DNA from: Maribacter flavus
GTDB lineage: Bacteria; Bacteroidota; Bacteroidia; Flavobacteriales; Flavobacteriaceae
Direction of reading: 5' to 3'
DNA: 64,000 nt
Assembly: GCF_008386635.1 (NCBI RefSeq)
Contig: NZ_VUOE01000001.1
Span: forward strand, 248,001 to 312,000
A model generated the notes under the pieces. That model was not told where the DNA came from, ran no database searches, and worked only from the letters and a program-made list of their open reading frames with translations. The position numbers were made by a program, and so were the translations under genes. Shown here in pieces: positions 48,600 through 57,347 of this stretch; the stretch's first letter is position 1; each line of letters opens with the position of its first letter.

Positions 48600-49427
48600 T
48601 TAGTTTACAATAAATAGACTAGCTATTGCTGTAGCATCATCTCCGGAAAGCGGTTCATCATAGGCTTCTGAAGAGGCTTCCATAGTAAATGGGCCATCGG
48701 ACCCCAAGGTGGTTACATCGACCCCACCTTGTACGATATTCTCCTCTCCATCATAAACGGCCTGCGTAGCTTCCGGCATGCCCATGCCCCGATCGTTATT
48801 GGTAATCCAACCCTTCAAACCTCTGAGTCTTCTAATTTCGGAGGCATGTCGTGCTTCTACGGAATGAATCTGCAGGGCGGGCGTTAAAAAATCCGAACCT
48901 AGCAAGTTACCGGCCTGGCCTTTATAGGCCCTTACACCGGTGTCCTCAAAGGCTTGTGCCAAGGCCAAAAGCTGTGCATAGGCCGTTTCCTGCCCTACTC
49001 CATTATCGTTAAAGGGGTCGAACATACCGCCTACCGTAAAATCAAAAGTTGGCTTTTCCACAGGTGTAACACCTGCACCTTCCAGTCCGGCCCTTAAAAA
49101 GTCTACATGGGCCTGTTCGTGTTTTGATATCTGCATGTAGACAATCTCCGGCCTACCTGAAGGCAAAACACCCGATTGAAGTGCCAAGTCGTAAAATTCA
49201 TCCTCCAAATACTCCAAAGTCAAGGCAAGTTGCAGTGCTCCTACAGGGTCCGCACTCATTGACTGTGCTAAGGCCTTTTTTGGAACGCTCGCAAGTCCAA
49301 AAGGTACAGCTGCTATGGCAGCCTTTTTAGAAAGTGCTCCAAATTTTGAAAAAACGTCCCTTCTAGAGGTTTTTCCGTCGATGAGATTATCGGTTGTAAA
49401 TTCGTCTAAAAATTTTATAATATTCAT
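48600..49427 (-). CDS. Ferritin-like domain protein, Tat-type signal
   Basis: 275 residues. An N-terminal Tat-like segment (SRRDVFSKFG, about 21-30) is followed by a hydrophobic stretch ending ALAQS. The body is a four-helix bundle with ferritin-like metal ligands: LEYLEDEFYDLAL, ISKHEQAHVDFL and IHSVEARHASEIRRLRG. These Ferritin_2 (PF13668) proteins are exported; their function is not established, perhaps metal-dependent oxidation or stress response. It follows the second such gene by about 27 bases. Confidence 0.8.
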   Translation of the reverse strand: MNIIKFLDEFTTDNLIDGKTSRRDVFSKFGALSKKAAIAAVPFGLASVPKKALAQSMSADPVGALQLALTLEYLEDEFYDLALQSGVLPSGRPEIVYMQISKHEQAHVDFLRAGLEGAGVTPVEKPTFDFTVGGMFDPFNDNGVGQETAYAQLLALAQAFEDTGVRAYKGQAGNLLGSDFLTPALQIHSVEARHASEIRRLRGLKGWITNNDRGMGMPEATQAVYDGEENIVQGGVDVTTLGSDGPFTMEASSEAYDEPLSGDDATAIASLFIVN

Positions 49428-49454
49428 GATGTTATCGTATTTGTATGTTACTAG

Positions 49455-50192
49455 TTATGGTAAATTGTTTGCCGTGAACTGAGTGGTAATGAACCCGGTA
49501 GCACCAACGGCTGCGAGTATTTCCGATGGGTCCATGGCCACATCCAATCCTGTTGCAACATCTATAATATCATCACCCGAAAAATCGGCACTTTCTGGAT
49601 TGATCAGTGACCGGATCGCCGATGCATGTCGCGCTTCAACGGAAACAATTTTACCAGCTATCAGTAAATAGTTGGGGTCCGATATTAACCTTCCCGCGCC
49701 ATTGTAGGCGGCAACTCCCGTATCTTCCAAAACCCTTGCTGTTCCAAGAACCTCATCCCGACTCCCAAAATTCAGCGAACCATAATCGAACTCCAGTTCC
49801 GGTAAAACGAGCTCAGTATTTGATCCGACCGCAGCTGTAATAGCAGCCTTGAAAAACTCCCGATGATTAACTTCATGATTGTATAGATCTGTAAAAACCT
49901 GTCTTTCTACATCTGAAATATTGGCGTAAAAAGAATTTACAACCTTGGTATAAAAATCGGCTTCCAGTTGTTCCAGGGCATAGGCATAATTTAATACCCC
50001 CAAGTCTCCTGATCCCAAGTCAAAAATTCCCTCCCCGGTAGGAGGCATTGGGCTCATACCTTCATTATAATCGTCATCGCTACAAGCCACAAATAGACCC
50101 GCTCCTGCCAATCCAAGACCACTTAACTTTAGAAATCTCCTCCGATTTCTGGTCCTGTTGGCCATATCCACTTTAATAACTTTTTTACTCAT
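49455..50192 (-). CDS. Ferritin-like domain lipoprotein, Tat-type signal
   Basis: 245 residues. The N-terminus has twin arginines (NRRRFLKLSG, about 16-25) and a lipobox (LFVAC, Cys37), so it is a Tat-exported lipoprotein. The ferritin-like ligands are YALEQLEADFYTKV, YNHEVNHREFFKAA and VSVEARHASAIRSL, parallel to the neighbouring paralogue. The pair probably arose by duplication and may form a mixed complex. Confidence 0.8.
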   Translation of the reverse strand: MSKKVIKVDMANRTRNRRRFLKLSGLGLAGAGLFVACSDDDYNEGMSPMPPTGEGIFDLGSGDLGVLNYAYALEQLEADFYTKVVNSFYANISDVERQVFTDLYNHEVNHREFFKAAITAAVGSNTELVLPELEFDYGSLNFGSRDEVLGTARVLEDTGVAAYNGAGRLISDPNYLLIAGKIVSVEARHASAIRSLINPESADFSGDDIIDVATGLDVAMDPSEILAAVGATGFITTQFTANNLP

Positions 50193-50489
50193 ACTACTCC
50201 TTTTTTTAGGTTATACTTTCAATTGTACCTACGGAGATAACATAAAAGGGTTGCTAAAAAAACGTTAAAAAAGGGTGAATCCGTACCATTTTGAAAATAA
50301 TGAAGGTTGAACCTGTACGGCATTAAGGTTCGTAAGGCATGGAGTTTTAACAACTGGGTTTAGGGAATCCACTACTTTCAAAAAGTTAAATTCATCATAA
50401 ATACATCAATCTAATTGTGCCATAATTAGTTACTATTGGCCAAGAATTGCTTAATTTGATTATTATGCTAACTTTGAAAAAAAACGTAC
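50193..50489. other. Intergenic stretch, nothing recognised
   Basis: Nearly 300 bases between divergent genes. It must hold the promoter of the ferritin-like pair and of the 73-aa gene, but no exact consensus element was found. Confidence 0.5.
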
Positions 50490-50711
50490 ATGGATTTACT
50501 TGAAAAAGCTCAGGAATTTGAAAACAGAAAAATGAGCAATATGTCCACCAGTGATAGGGTGGAGGCGTCCAGAGAAGCAAAAGCTTTAATATTGAGTATA
50601 AACGAGGTTTATAAGGAAACCAAAGATCCCAACCTAATGGATGTCATGAAAAGGTTGACAGAGAAAAAGAAAAAAATAGAGAAACGTTTAAATGGAGTTC
50701 CTCTCGTTTAA
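50490..50711 (+). CDS. Conserved small helical protein (73 aa)
   Basis: 73 charged residues forming probable long helices (MDLLEKAQEFENRKMSNMST...) with a Lys-rich C-terminal part. A terminator follows. I recall similar short proteins in flavobacterial genomes but know no function. Confidence 0.6.
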   Translation: MDLLEKAQEFENRKMSNMSTSDRVEASREAKALILSINEVYKETKDPNLMDVMKRLTEKKKKIEKRLNGVPLV

Positions 50712-50737
50712 ATCCAGTTCTTAATAATCATATTACG

Positions 50738-50759
50738 CCCCTTCTTAAAGGGGTTTTTT
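50738..50759 (+). terminator. Terminator after the 73-aa gene
   Basis: CCCCTT-CTTA-AAGGGG followed by six T. Confidence 0.8.
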
Positions 50760-50878
50760 ATTGGGTGTCCTTTAAGCCATGAATTAAACTACAAAACATC
50801 CAAGTTAAAGTACTGTTTGTCAATTATTTTACCTGTACCCATTTTTTGCAGCGAACTTTGCCGGCCAACAAACCAAAA

Positions 50879-51022
50879 ATGAAAAAGGACCAGAAAAAAT
50901 CTGAAATGGCCCGAAAAAGAATGGCCGAAATGTCAAACTTGGCAGCAAAGTACGTGCTACCCATAATGGTGATTTTTTGCTTTGCAATGGGATTGATTAT
51001 TCTTTTTAAGAAAGTGTTGTAA
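50879..51022 (+). CDS. Small membrane protein (47 aa)
   Basis: ATG at 50879, 47 residues: a basic, Met-rich N-terminal helix (MKKDQKKSEMARKRMAEMSN) then one membrane helix (about 26-43, VLPIMVIFCFAMGLIILF). It stands alone between the terminator and the convergent clpS. Function unknown. Confidence 0.5.
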   Translation: MKKDQKKSEMARKRMAEMSNLAAKYVLPIMVIFCFAMGLIILFKKVL

Positions 51023-51066
51023 AATCCGTTGCAATTGGAAGATTTACCGATATGCCGTTGAATGCC

Positions 51067-51342
51067 CTAAACAATTTCCGCACTAAGGCCGGCATTTAAA
51101 AGTCCTGTACATTGGGGTGCCAAATCATTGTACTCACCTGTCTTAACAGTACACTTTCCATTGTAATGAACGATAAGGGAACACTGCTCCGCCTGCTCCG
51201 GGGTATGATCACAGACCGCTATAAGTGTCTCTATGACGTGATCAAAGGTATTTACATCGTCATTAAAAAGAACTATCTCATTTTGTTTGACCGTCTCTTC
51301 CTCCAAGAGGAGCTCTTCGGAAATTTTTTCTTTAGTGCTCAT
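51067..51342 (-). CDS. clpS: ATP-dependent Clp protease adaptor ClpS
   Basis: 91 residues, the usual ClpS size. The core EIVLFNDDVNTFDHVIETLI (about 22-41) has the Asn-Asp pair that binds N-degron substrates, and VKTGEYNDL follows the conserved Lys of the ClpA contact region. ClpS delivers N-end-rule substrates to ClpAP. It follows prmA by about 20 bases in the same direction, a usual flavobacterial order. Confidence 0.85.
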   Translation of the reverse strand: MSTKEKISEELLLEEETVKQNEIVLFNDDVNTFDHVIETLIAVCDHTPEQAEQCSLIVHYNGKCTVKTGEYNDLAPQCTGLLNAGLSAEIV

Positions 51343-51363
51343 TACAATCGATTTTGCTATAGC

Positions 51364-52200
51364 CTAAAATACATATTTTGCGGCAACCCAATTGTTCTTT
51401 TCAAGATTTTTTTCGAACCGAAGGCCAACCTCATTGCACTTTTCCGTAATTAACGATAAATCTTCCAAATAAAAGCCACTGACCAAAAGTACACCTTCCT
51501 TTTTCAAACAATCGACATACGTTGGAATATCTTCCAAGAGTATATTACGGTTGATATTGGCGATGATAACATCATACTTCCTTTCACCCAAAAGTGCCGC
51601 ATCGCCCTCAAATACGGAAATATTCCCGATACCATTTCGTTCCACGTTCTCCTGGGAATTTAGATAACACCAATTATCGATATCAATGGCATCAAGTTCT
51701 TTGGCCCCCCGTTTGGATGCCAATATGGCCAGAACCCCCGTACCGCAACCCATATCCAATACAGTTTTGTCATCCAGCTCCAAAGTAAGGATATGCTGCA
51801 ACATCATATGGGTGGTTTCGTGATGGCCCGTGCCAAAGCTCATTTTAGGTTCTATGATAATGTCATATTCAACATTAAGAGGTTCGTGGAAAGGCGCCCG
51901 TACCATGCATCTATCGTCCACCAAAATCGGTTGGAAATTTCTTTCCCATGTCGCGTTCCAGTTTTCCTGGGCGATTTCCTTACAGGTAAATGAGATATCA
52001 AAATTTCCATTGTTCAGTATATATAGTCCATCCAAAATGTTTTCACTCCATTCTTCCTTTTGGATATATGCCAAAACCCCCGTTTCTTCCTCTACGAAAC
52101 TTTCAAAACCGACTTCCCCCAACTCGGCGATAAGGATGTCCGAAGCAGGTTGCAACGGTGCTATCAAAAATTTGTATTCCATGTAAATGATATCGTCCAT
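51364..52200 (-). CDS. prmA: Ribosomal protein L11 methyltransferase
   Basis: 278 residues. An N-terminal L11-binding domain (about 1-95) is followed by a class I methyltransferase domain with motif I VLDMGCGTGVLAILAS (about 145-160), preceded by SFGTGHHETTHMMLQ, and motif IV IIANINRNIL (about 213). It trimethylates L11. Initiation may also be at the second Met (residue 7). Confidence 0.9.
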   Translation of the reverse strand: MDDIIYMEYKFLIAPLQPASDILIAELGEVGFESFVEEETGVLAYIQKEEWSENILDGLYILNNGNFDISFTCKEIAQENWNATWERNFQPILVDDRCMVRAPFHEPLNVEYDIIIEPKMSFGTGHHETTHMMLQHILTLELDDKTVLDMGCGTGVLAILASKRGAKELDAIDIDNWCYLNSQENVERNGIGNISVFEGDAALLGERKYDVIIANINRNILLEDIPTYVDCLKKEGVLLVSGFYLEDLSLITEKCNEVGLRFEKNLEKNNWVAAKYVF

Positions 52201-52213
52201 TTCCCAATATTTA

Positions 52214-52240
52214 AAAAAGGGTATCCAAGATACCCTTTTT
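52214..52240. terminator. Terminator downstream of tpiA
   Basis: AAAAAGGGTATC-caa-GATACCCTTTTT, a perfect 12-bp stem with T-runs on both strands, between tpiA and prmA. Confidence 0.8.
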
Positions 52241-52265
52241 ATAAAACAATCAATTTTATGGTTCT

Positions 52266-53015
52266 TTAAATCGCTTTGATAATTGCCACAAAATCGTCAG
52301 ATACCAAGGAAGCACCTCCAATCAAACCACCGTCAACATCGGGTTTTGAAAAAATCTCTTCTGCATTCCCAGGTTTCACGCTGCCCCCATATAAAATGGA
52401 AACGTTGGAAGCCACGGAACTATCATAAGCATCTGAAATAACCTTTCTGATAAAAGCATGAATTTCCTGTGCCTGTTCCGGTGATGCCGTTTCTCCCGTT
52501 CCTATGGCCCAAACAGGTTCGTAGGCCAGTATAATCTTGCTCCAATCGGATTTATCCAAAGAAAACAGCGCATTTTTAAGTTGGCTTTCCACCACATTGA
52601 AATGGTTTCCAGATTTGCGGTCCTCCAATTCCTCCCCAAAGCAAAACATGACCCTAATGCCTTTCTCCATAGCTGTTCTCACCTTTTTGGCCAAGATTTC
52701 ATCGGTTTCGCCAAAATAGGCCCTACGTTCCGAATGTCCGATAATACAGGTATCCACACCAATATTCAATAGCATATCCGCAGAAATTTCCCCGGTGTAT
52801 GCCCCACTTTCAGCAAAATGCATATTCTGTGCAATCACTTCTATCCGAGAAGCTTCTAGATTGCGAACCGCCGCCGCCAAGTTTACGAACGTTGGCGCTA
52901 CCATAACCTCCGCTTTGGTATCCGGCAGTTTGGCGGCCAATTCCACCAATAAGGCTTCGGTCTCTTCCAGGTTCTTGTTCATTTTCCAATTTCCTGCTAC
53001 TATCTTACTTCTCAT
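52266..53015 (-). CDS. tpiA: Triosephosphate isomerase
   Basis: 249 residues, normal length. Active-site residues are visible: Lys in AGNWKMNK, His in IIGHSERRAYFGE, Glu in AYEPVWAIGTG, and the phosphate-binding YGGSVKPGN. It interconverts glyceraldehyde 3-phosphate and dihydroxyacetone phosphate in glycolysis. It follows the DoxX-like gene in the same direction. Confidence 0.95.
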   Translation of the reverse strand: MRSKIVAGNWKMNKNLEETEALLVELAAKLPDTKAEVMVAPTFVNLAAAVRNLEASRIEVIAQNMHFAESGAYTGEISADMLLNIGVDTCIIGHSERRAYFGETDEILAKKVRTAMEKGIRVMFCFGEELEDRKSGNHFNVVESQLKNALFSLDKSDWSKIILAYEPVWAIGTGETASPEQAQEIHAFIRKVISDAYDSSVASNVSILYGGSVKPGNAEEIFSKPDVDGGLIGGASLVSDDFVAIIKAI

Positions 53016-53059
53016 TGCTATACTATTTATGCTTGTTTAATTTATGGTATGACTATTGA

Positions 53060-54157
53060 TTATTCAAATGTAAGGTACTCCAAATCATTATAATGCACCT
53101 TTTGTTTTATGGTTCCTTTTTCCAAGACCAAAACCCCGGGATTGGACCTTACAATAGTTTTCAAGGTCGTTTGATCTGTGAAATAGAACTCAAATCCCAA
53201 ATTGTATTCCTGTTCCAAAACCTGGGTCTGCTCCGGCCCGGAAGCAGACATACCAATAACCTTGTATCCCCTTTCCATGGCCTTGTCCGTAACCTTTTTC
53301 AATTCAGAAAAAACTTCCATATCCGCCTTTCGTAAATCATAGGCGATGACCATGACCAATTTGGTTTCCTGTAATAGACTCGCGGCAAAATCCTCGCCTT
53401 CCTGTTCAATGGTAAAATCGTGTACCGGAGGCTCGTAGCCCTTCTGTATCTCTTCGGTCTCAACACCTATGAATTCCCCATCTACCGTGGGATAATCCCC
53501 ATTGGTAACTATGACCTGTTCTTCCCCGTTCACCTTAAATTTCCAAGAATACTCATAAACGGGCTTGGGTGCATCTTCCGGGATACCCATCCCCTCTTCT
53601 ATATTTTTTCCGATTTCATAAGGCCTAAAATCGATTACGGGCAAATGATTCAGGACATAGTAGGCATAACCGATGCAGCCAACTATGGAAATCGCCACCA
53701 GTACCTTGTTAATAAAGGCCCTAAAAAGTGGCGTGATATATTCCTTCCCATAAAACAATAATAGTATTAGAATAAGGAGAACCACATCCTTTGAAAAGGA
53801 TTCCCATGGGGTCAACTTGATGGCGTCCCCAAAACAACCGCAATCCGTTACCTTATTGAAATATGCGGAATAGAACGTCAAAAACGTAAAGAACACGATC
53901 ATCAACAAAAGACTCCATAGGGTAAATTTTCGCAGTATACCCAGTATAAGGAATACTCCCAAAAGCACTTCAAAAATGACCACTACCAAGGAAATGGTCA
54001 ATGCATGCGGTTCAAAAAAAGGCATATTGAGCACTCCGGGACTGAAGTATTCCTCCAACTTAAAAGAAAATCCAACAGGGTCGTTCAATTTTATGAACCC
54101 GCTGATAATAAAAAGAACCCCTACAAAAATTCGAACTACTCCAATTACATATTTCAT
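53060..54157 (-). CDS. DoxX/MauE-like membrane protein with thioredoxin-like domain (BT_3928 type)
   Basis: The start at 54157 (MKYVIGVVRIFVGVLF) is preferred to one at 54181. About 365 residues: four N-terminal membrane helices of DoxX/MauE type with a VTDCGCFGDAIKL cysteine pair (about 102-114), a linker, and a C-terminal thioredoxin-like domain (about 260-365) without a CxxC motif. The layout matches the BT_3928 group, always near tpiA and DUF1599 in Bacteroidota. Function unknown; redox transfer at the inner membrane is likely from the cysteines. Confidence 0.75.
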   Translation of the reverse strand: MKYVIGVVRIFVGVLFIISGFIKLNDPVGFSFKLEEYFSPGVLNMPFFEPHALTISLVVVIFEVLLGVFLILGILRKFTLWSLLLMIVFFTFLTFYSAYFNKVTDCGCFGDAIKLTPWESFSKDVVLLILILLLFYGKEYITPLFRAFINKVLVAISIVGCIGYAYYVLNHLPVIDFRPYEIGKNIEEGMGIPEDAPKPVYEYSWKFKVNGEEQVIVTNGDYPTVDGEFIGVETEEIQKGYEPPVHDFTIEQEGEDFAASLLQETKLVMVIAYDLRKADMEVFSELKKVTDKAMERGYKVIGMSASGPEQTQVLEQEYNLGFEFYFTDQTTLKTIVRSNPGVLVLEKGTIKQKVHYNDLEYLTFE

Positions 54158-54255
54158 CTGTTTATTTTTTTTGTTTTCCATAGGTCAGATGCAATTCGCC
54201 AATAACCATCTTGGTGGGCAATAAGACTTGTTATGGCTCATTTCATAATCCTTAA

Positions 54256-54801
54256 TTAATTTTCAGACAAACCTAGGTGAATCAATGCAAAAACAGCATA
54301 GTTTATCATATCCTGATAGTTGGCATCAATACCCTCGCTCACCAAGGTTTTCCCCTTATTGTTCTCAATGGATTTCACCCTGAGCAATTTTTGCAGTATT
54401 AAATCCGTCAGGGAACTTACGCGCATGTCCCGCCAGGCCTCACCATAATCATGGTTTTTATTGAGCATGAGTTCCTTGGTTGCGTTCACATGCTTTTTAT
54501 AGAGTGATAGGGCCGTTTTGGGATCTAGGTCTGGCTGTTCCGCCACGCCTAGCTCAAGCTGTATCAAGGCCATCACAGAATAATTTATTATTCCTATGAA
54601 CTCCGGAACCTCGCCCTCGTCCACTTTACGAACGACATTTTCCTGCAAGCTACGTATCCGTTGCGCCTTGATAAATATTTGATCGGTAAGGGAGGGTAAA
54701 CGGAGAATACGCCATGCGCACCCGTAATCAAGCATTTTCTTTTCGTAAAGATCCTGACAAACCTTGATTACGGCATTATACTGCTCTTCCGTTTTTTGCA
54801 T
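54256..54801 (-). CDS. DUF1599 family protein with internal duplication
   Basis: I take ATG at 54801 (MQKTEEQYNAVIKV; 181 aa). Two similar halves are visible: LDYGCAWRILRLPSLTDQIF with IGIINYSVMALIQLELG, and HDYGEAWRDMRVSSLTDLIL with DMINYAVFALIHLGL. This repeat defines DUF1599. The gene is usually next to folP in Bacteroidota, and here it is divergent from it by about 100 bases. Possibly a nucleotide-binding, MazG-like fold; function unproven. Confidence 0.8.
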   Translation of the reverse strand: MQKTEEQYNAVIKVCQDLYEKKMLDYGCAWRILRLPSLTDQIFIKAQRIRSLQENVVRKVDEGEVPEFIGIINYSVMALIQLELGVAEQPDLDPKTALSLYKKHVNATKELMLNKNHDYGEAWRDMRVSSLTDLILQKLLRVKSIENNKGKTLVSEGIDANYQDMINYAVFALIHLGLSEN

Positions 54802-54898
54802 GTGGTTGTTGTAATTTGTGTAAATTTCGCTCAAAAATTTGTAACCATCAAGATTGGGAGTTCAAACTTAAAACCATCCCAATGACCAAAAGGACCGT

Positions 54899-55723
54899 AT
54901 GACGATAAACTGTAAGGGAAAACTTATTGATTTGACAAATCCCAAAGTGATGGGCATCCTCAACCTTACCCCAGATTCCTTTTACGATGGCGGTAAGTAC
55001 AATAATGAACGTGACATTTTGGAACAAGTGGAAAAAATGCTCTCTTGGGGCGCCACTTTTATCGACCTTGGCGCTTACAGTACAAGGCCCGGAGCCGACG
55101 AAATCAGCACCGATGAGGAACTGAAACGTTTATTGCCCGTACTTGAACTTGTCCTAAACAAATTTCCCGACGCCCTGGTGTCCATAGACACGTTCAAATC
55201 AAAAGTAGCCAAAGAGGCTCTTGAACGGGGCGCCGCATTGATTAACGATATTTCTGCCGGACTTTTGGACGAAGCCATGATGGAAGTAATAGCGGAATAC
55301 CACGTTCCTTACATTATGATGCACATGCGGGGCAATCCCAAAACCATGCAGGAACAAATATTCTATGAGGATTTGCTACAGGAAATCATGTTCTATTTCT
55401 CCGAACGACTGTCCGTGGCAAGATCCAAGGGAATCATCGATGTCCTCATCGATCCAGGTTTTGGCTTTTCCAAAACCTTGGAACAGAACTATGAATTATT
55501 GAGAAACTTGGATTTGTTGACCATGACCGATAGACCCATTTTGGCCGGACTTAGCCGTAAATCCATGATATACAAACTCTTGGGTACGGACGCCCAGCAT
55601 GCCCTCAATGGAACAACCGCCCTCAATATGTTAGCGTTAGAAAAAGGGGCATCCATTTTAAGGGTGCACGATGTTGCGGAGGCCATGGAATGTATCAAGA
55701 TTTACAAGCAATTGACCGCTTAA
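54899..55723 (+). CDS. folP: Dihydropteroate synthase
   Basis: 274 residues. Conserved segments: MGILNLTPDSFYDGG (about 18-32), DLGAYSTRPGA, SIDTFKSKVA, NDISAG, MMHMRGNPKTMQ and DPGFGFSKTLEQN. It joins p-aminobenzoate to the pterin in folate synthesis and is the sulfonamide target. It leads a rightward unit with cdaA, whose likely start lies about 54 bases after the folP stop. Confidence 0.93.
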   Translation: MTINCKGKLIDLTNPKVMGILNLTPDSFYDGGKYNNERDILEQVEKMLSWGATFIDLGAYSTRPGADEISTDEELKRLLPVLELVLNKFPDALVSIDTFKSKVAKEALERGAALINDISAGLLDEAMMEVIAEYHVPYIMMHMRGNPKTMQEQIFYEDLLQEIMFYFSERLSVARSKGIIDVLIDPGFGFSKTLEQNYELLRNLDLLTMTDRPILAGLSRKSMIYKLLGTDAQHALNGTTALNMLALEKGASILRVHDVAEAMECIKIYKQLTA

Positions 55724-55776
55724 GTTTGGAGATACTTGTTCATCTATTTTTGTTAATTTTACAGAAACGGCACTCT

Positions 55777-56562
55777 TTGGATTTTTTAAATTTTATCGAT
55801 TTTAAGATTACGGATATCCTGGATATCGTTTTGGTGGCCGTACTCCTCTACTATGTTTATAAATTGGTCCGTGGTTCTGCGGCCATTAACATCTTCATTG
55901 GTATTGTCATTGTTTGGGCCTTCTGGAAACTTACGGAGCTTTTGGGCATGGAGATGATCAGTAGCATCGTGGGTGCCTTCATGCAGGTGGGGCTTATAGC
56001 CCTAATAATCGTTTTTCAACAGGAGATACGAAAGTTCCTTCTAATGATCGGTTCCACAAATTTTGCCAATAAACGAAACTTCGTAAAGCATTTTAAATTC
56101 CTAAAACAGGAGGGAGATACTACGAGTATTGATGTGGAGGCAATCGTTAAGGCTTGTGAAAAAATGTCGGCTTCAAAGACCGGAGCAATTTTGGTCATAG
56201 AAAGGGGCAATTCCTTGGATTTTATAAAAAGTACGGGCGACAGAATGAACATTGAGGTCACCCAGCCCATCATAGAAAGTATTTTCTACAAGAACAGCCC
56301 CTTACACGACGGTGCCGCGGTAATCGTGGATAATTACATTGTGGCGACCCGAGTCATTTTACCCGTCACCAATGAACGTAGTATTCCGCTCCGGTACGGT
56401 CTTAGGCACCGAGCCGCCATAGGCATAACCGAAAAAACGGATGCACTCTGTTTGGTGGTAAGCGAGGAAACCGGACAGATTTCCTATATAAAAAACGGGG
56501 AATTTATACTGTTTGAGTCTGGCGCACAATTGATAACGCTTTTGAAAAAAGACCTTGTATAA
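55777..56562 (+). CDS. cdaA: Diadenylate cyclase CdaA
   Basis: I propose TTG at 55777 (reading MDFLNFIDFKITDIL; 261 aa); the frame is open from 55690 but that part overlaps folP. Three membrane helices (about 10-90) are followed by a DAC domain with the catalytic DGA in SPLHDGAAVIV and the LRHRAAIGITE motif. It makes c-di-AMP from two ATP. The folP-cdaA order is typical of Bacteroidota. Confidence 0.88.
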   Translation: MDFLNFIDFKITDILDIVLVAVLLYYVYKLVRGSAAINIFIGIVIVWAFWKLTELLGMEMISSIVGAFMQVGLIALIIVFQQEIRKFLLMIGSTNFANKRNFVKHFKFLKQEGDTTSIDVEAIVKACEKMSASKTGAILVIERGNSLDFIKSTGDRMNIEVTQPIIESIFYKNSPLHDGAAVIVDNYIVATRVILPVTNERSIPLRYGLRHRAAIGITEKTDALCLVVSEETGQISYIKNGEFILFESGAQLITLLKKDLV

Positions 56563-57338
56563 TGCAATGTAAAAATTGTGGGAATACTTTAAGAACGGAC
56601 TACAGTTATTGTCCGGATTGCGGAGCCCAAGTGATACGCAATAGGCTAACCGTAAAAAATCTTTGGTATGATGCCATTGAAAGGTATTTTAATGTGGACA
56701 ACACTTTTTTACGGACATTTACCCATCTTTTTTCAAAACCAGAATCGGTAATTGTAGGTTATATTGAAGGAATACGTAAAAAGTACTTAAACCCAATCAG
56801 TTACTTGGGAATCGCCATTACACTTTCCGGTCTTCTCGTATTCTTTATGCGAAAGAACAGTGGGCAGTTCGATATGGATGTTTTAGGAACGGGCCAGTCC
56901 CAAGCTTGGCAGGGAAAATTCTGGGACGCAATTCTCGACTACCAAGCCATTTTATTCGTTTTATATATACCGATGATGGCTATTGCGGGGTGGCTGAATT
57001 TCCAGGCAAAAAAATACAACTTTTCCGAAAGGATTGTCATATTCACCTATACCCTGGCGCAATATTCATTGGGTATTTTTATACCATCCCTCATAATTTT
57101 AGCCTTAATACCAAGTTTCTACATGAAATTTAGTTTCATAGCAATTTTCTTCATGTATTTGTATTCTGCCTATGTTATAAAAAGGATCGCACGTGAAAAA
57201 GGAATTGAGCTTTGGTCAAAGGTCCTGATATTTTGGATGTTATTTACCATCTTTTATTTCAGTCTATCCATTATCATTCCGATAATTCTTTTTCTGACGG
57301 GAACTATTCAGCCAGAGGATTTTAAACCCACTGCTTAG
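56562..57338 (+). CDS. DUF3667-like membrane protein with zinc ribbon
   Basis: 258 residues. The N-terminus has two CxxC pairs (CKNCGNTL and CPDCGAQ, about 3-23), a zinc ribbon, followed by a helical segment with SKPESVIVGYIEGIRKKYLNP, then four or five membrane helices. This fits DUF3667. Its ATG overlaps the cdaA stop by one base. Function unknown. Confidence 0.75.
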   Translation: MQCKNCGNTLRTDYSYCPDCGAQVIRNRLTVKNLWYDAIERYFNVDNTFLRTFTHLFSKPESVIVGYIEGIRKKYLNPISYLGIAITLSGLLVFFMRKNSGQFDMDVLGTGQSQAWQGKFWDAILDYQAILFVLYIPMMAIAGWLNFQAKKYNFSERIVIFTYTLAQYSLGIFIPSLIILALIPSFYMKFSFIAIFFMYLYSAYVIKRIAREKGIELWSKVLIFWMLFTIFYFSLSIIIPIILFLTGTIQPEDFKPTA

Positions 57339-57347
57339 AACCGACCA

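Noticed and set aside
55690-55776. N-terminal extension of CdaA overlapping folP
   Set aside because: The family normally starts with MDFLNF; the upstream part lies within folP and has no conserved character.
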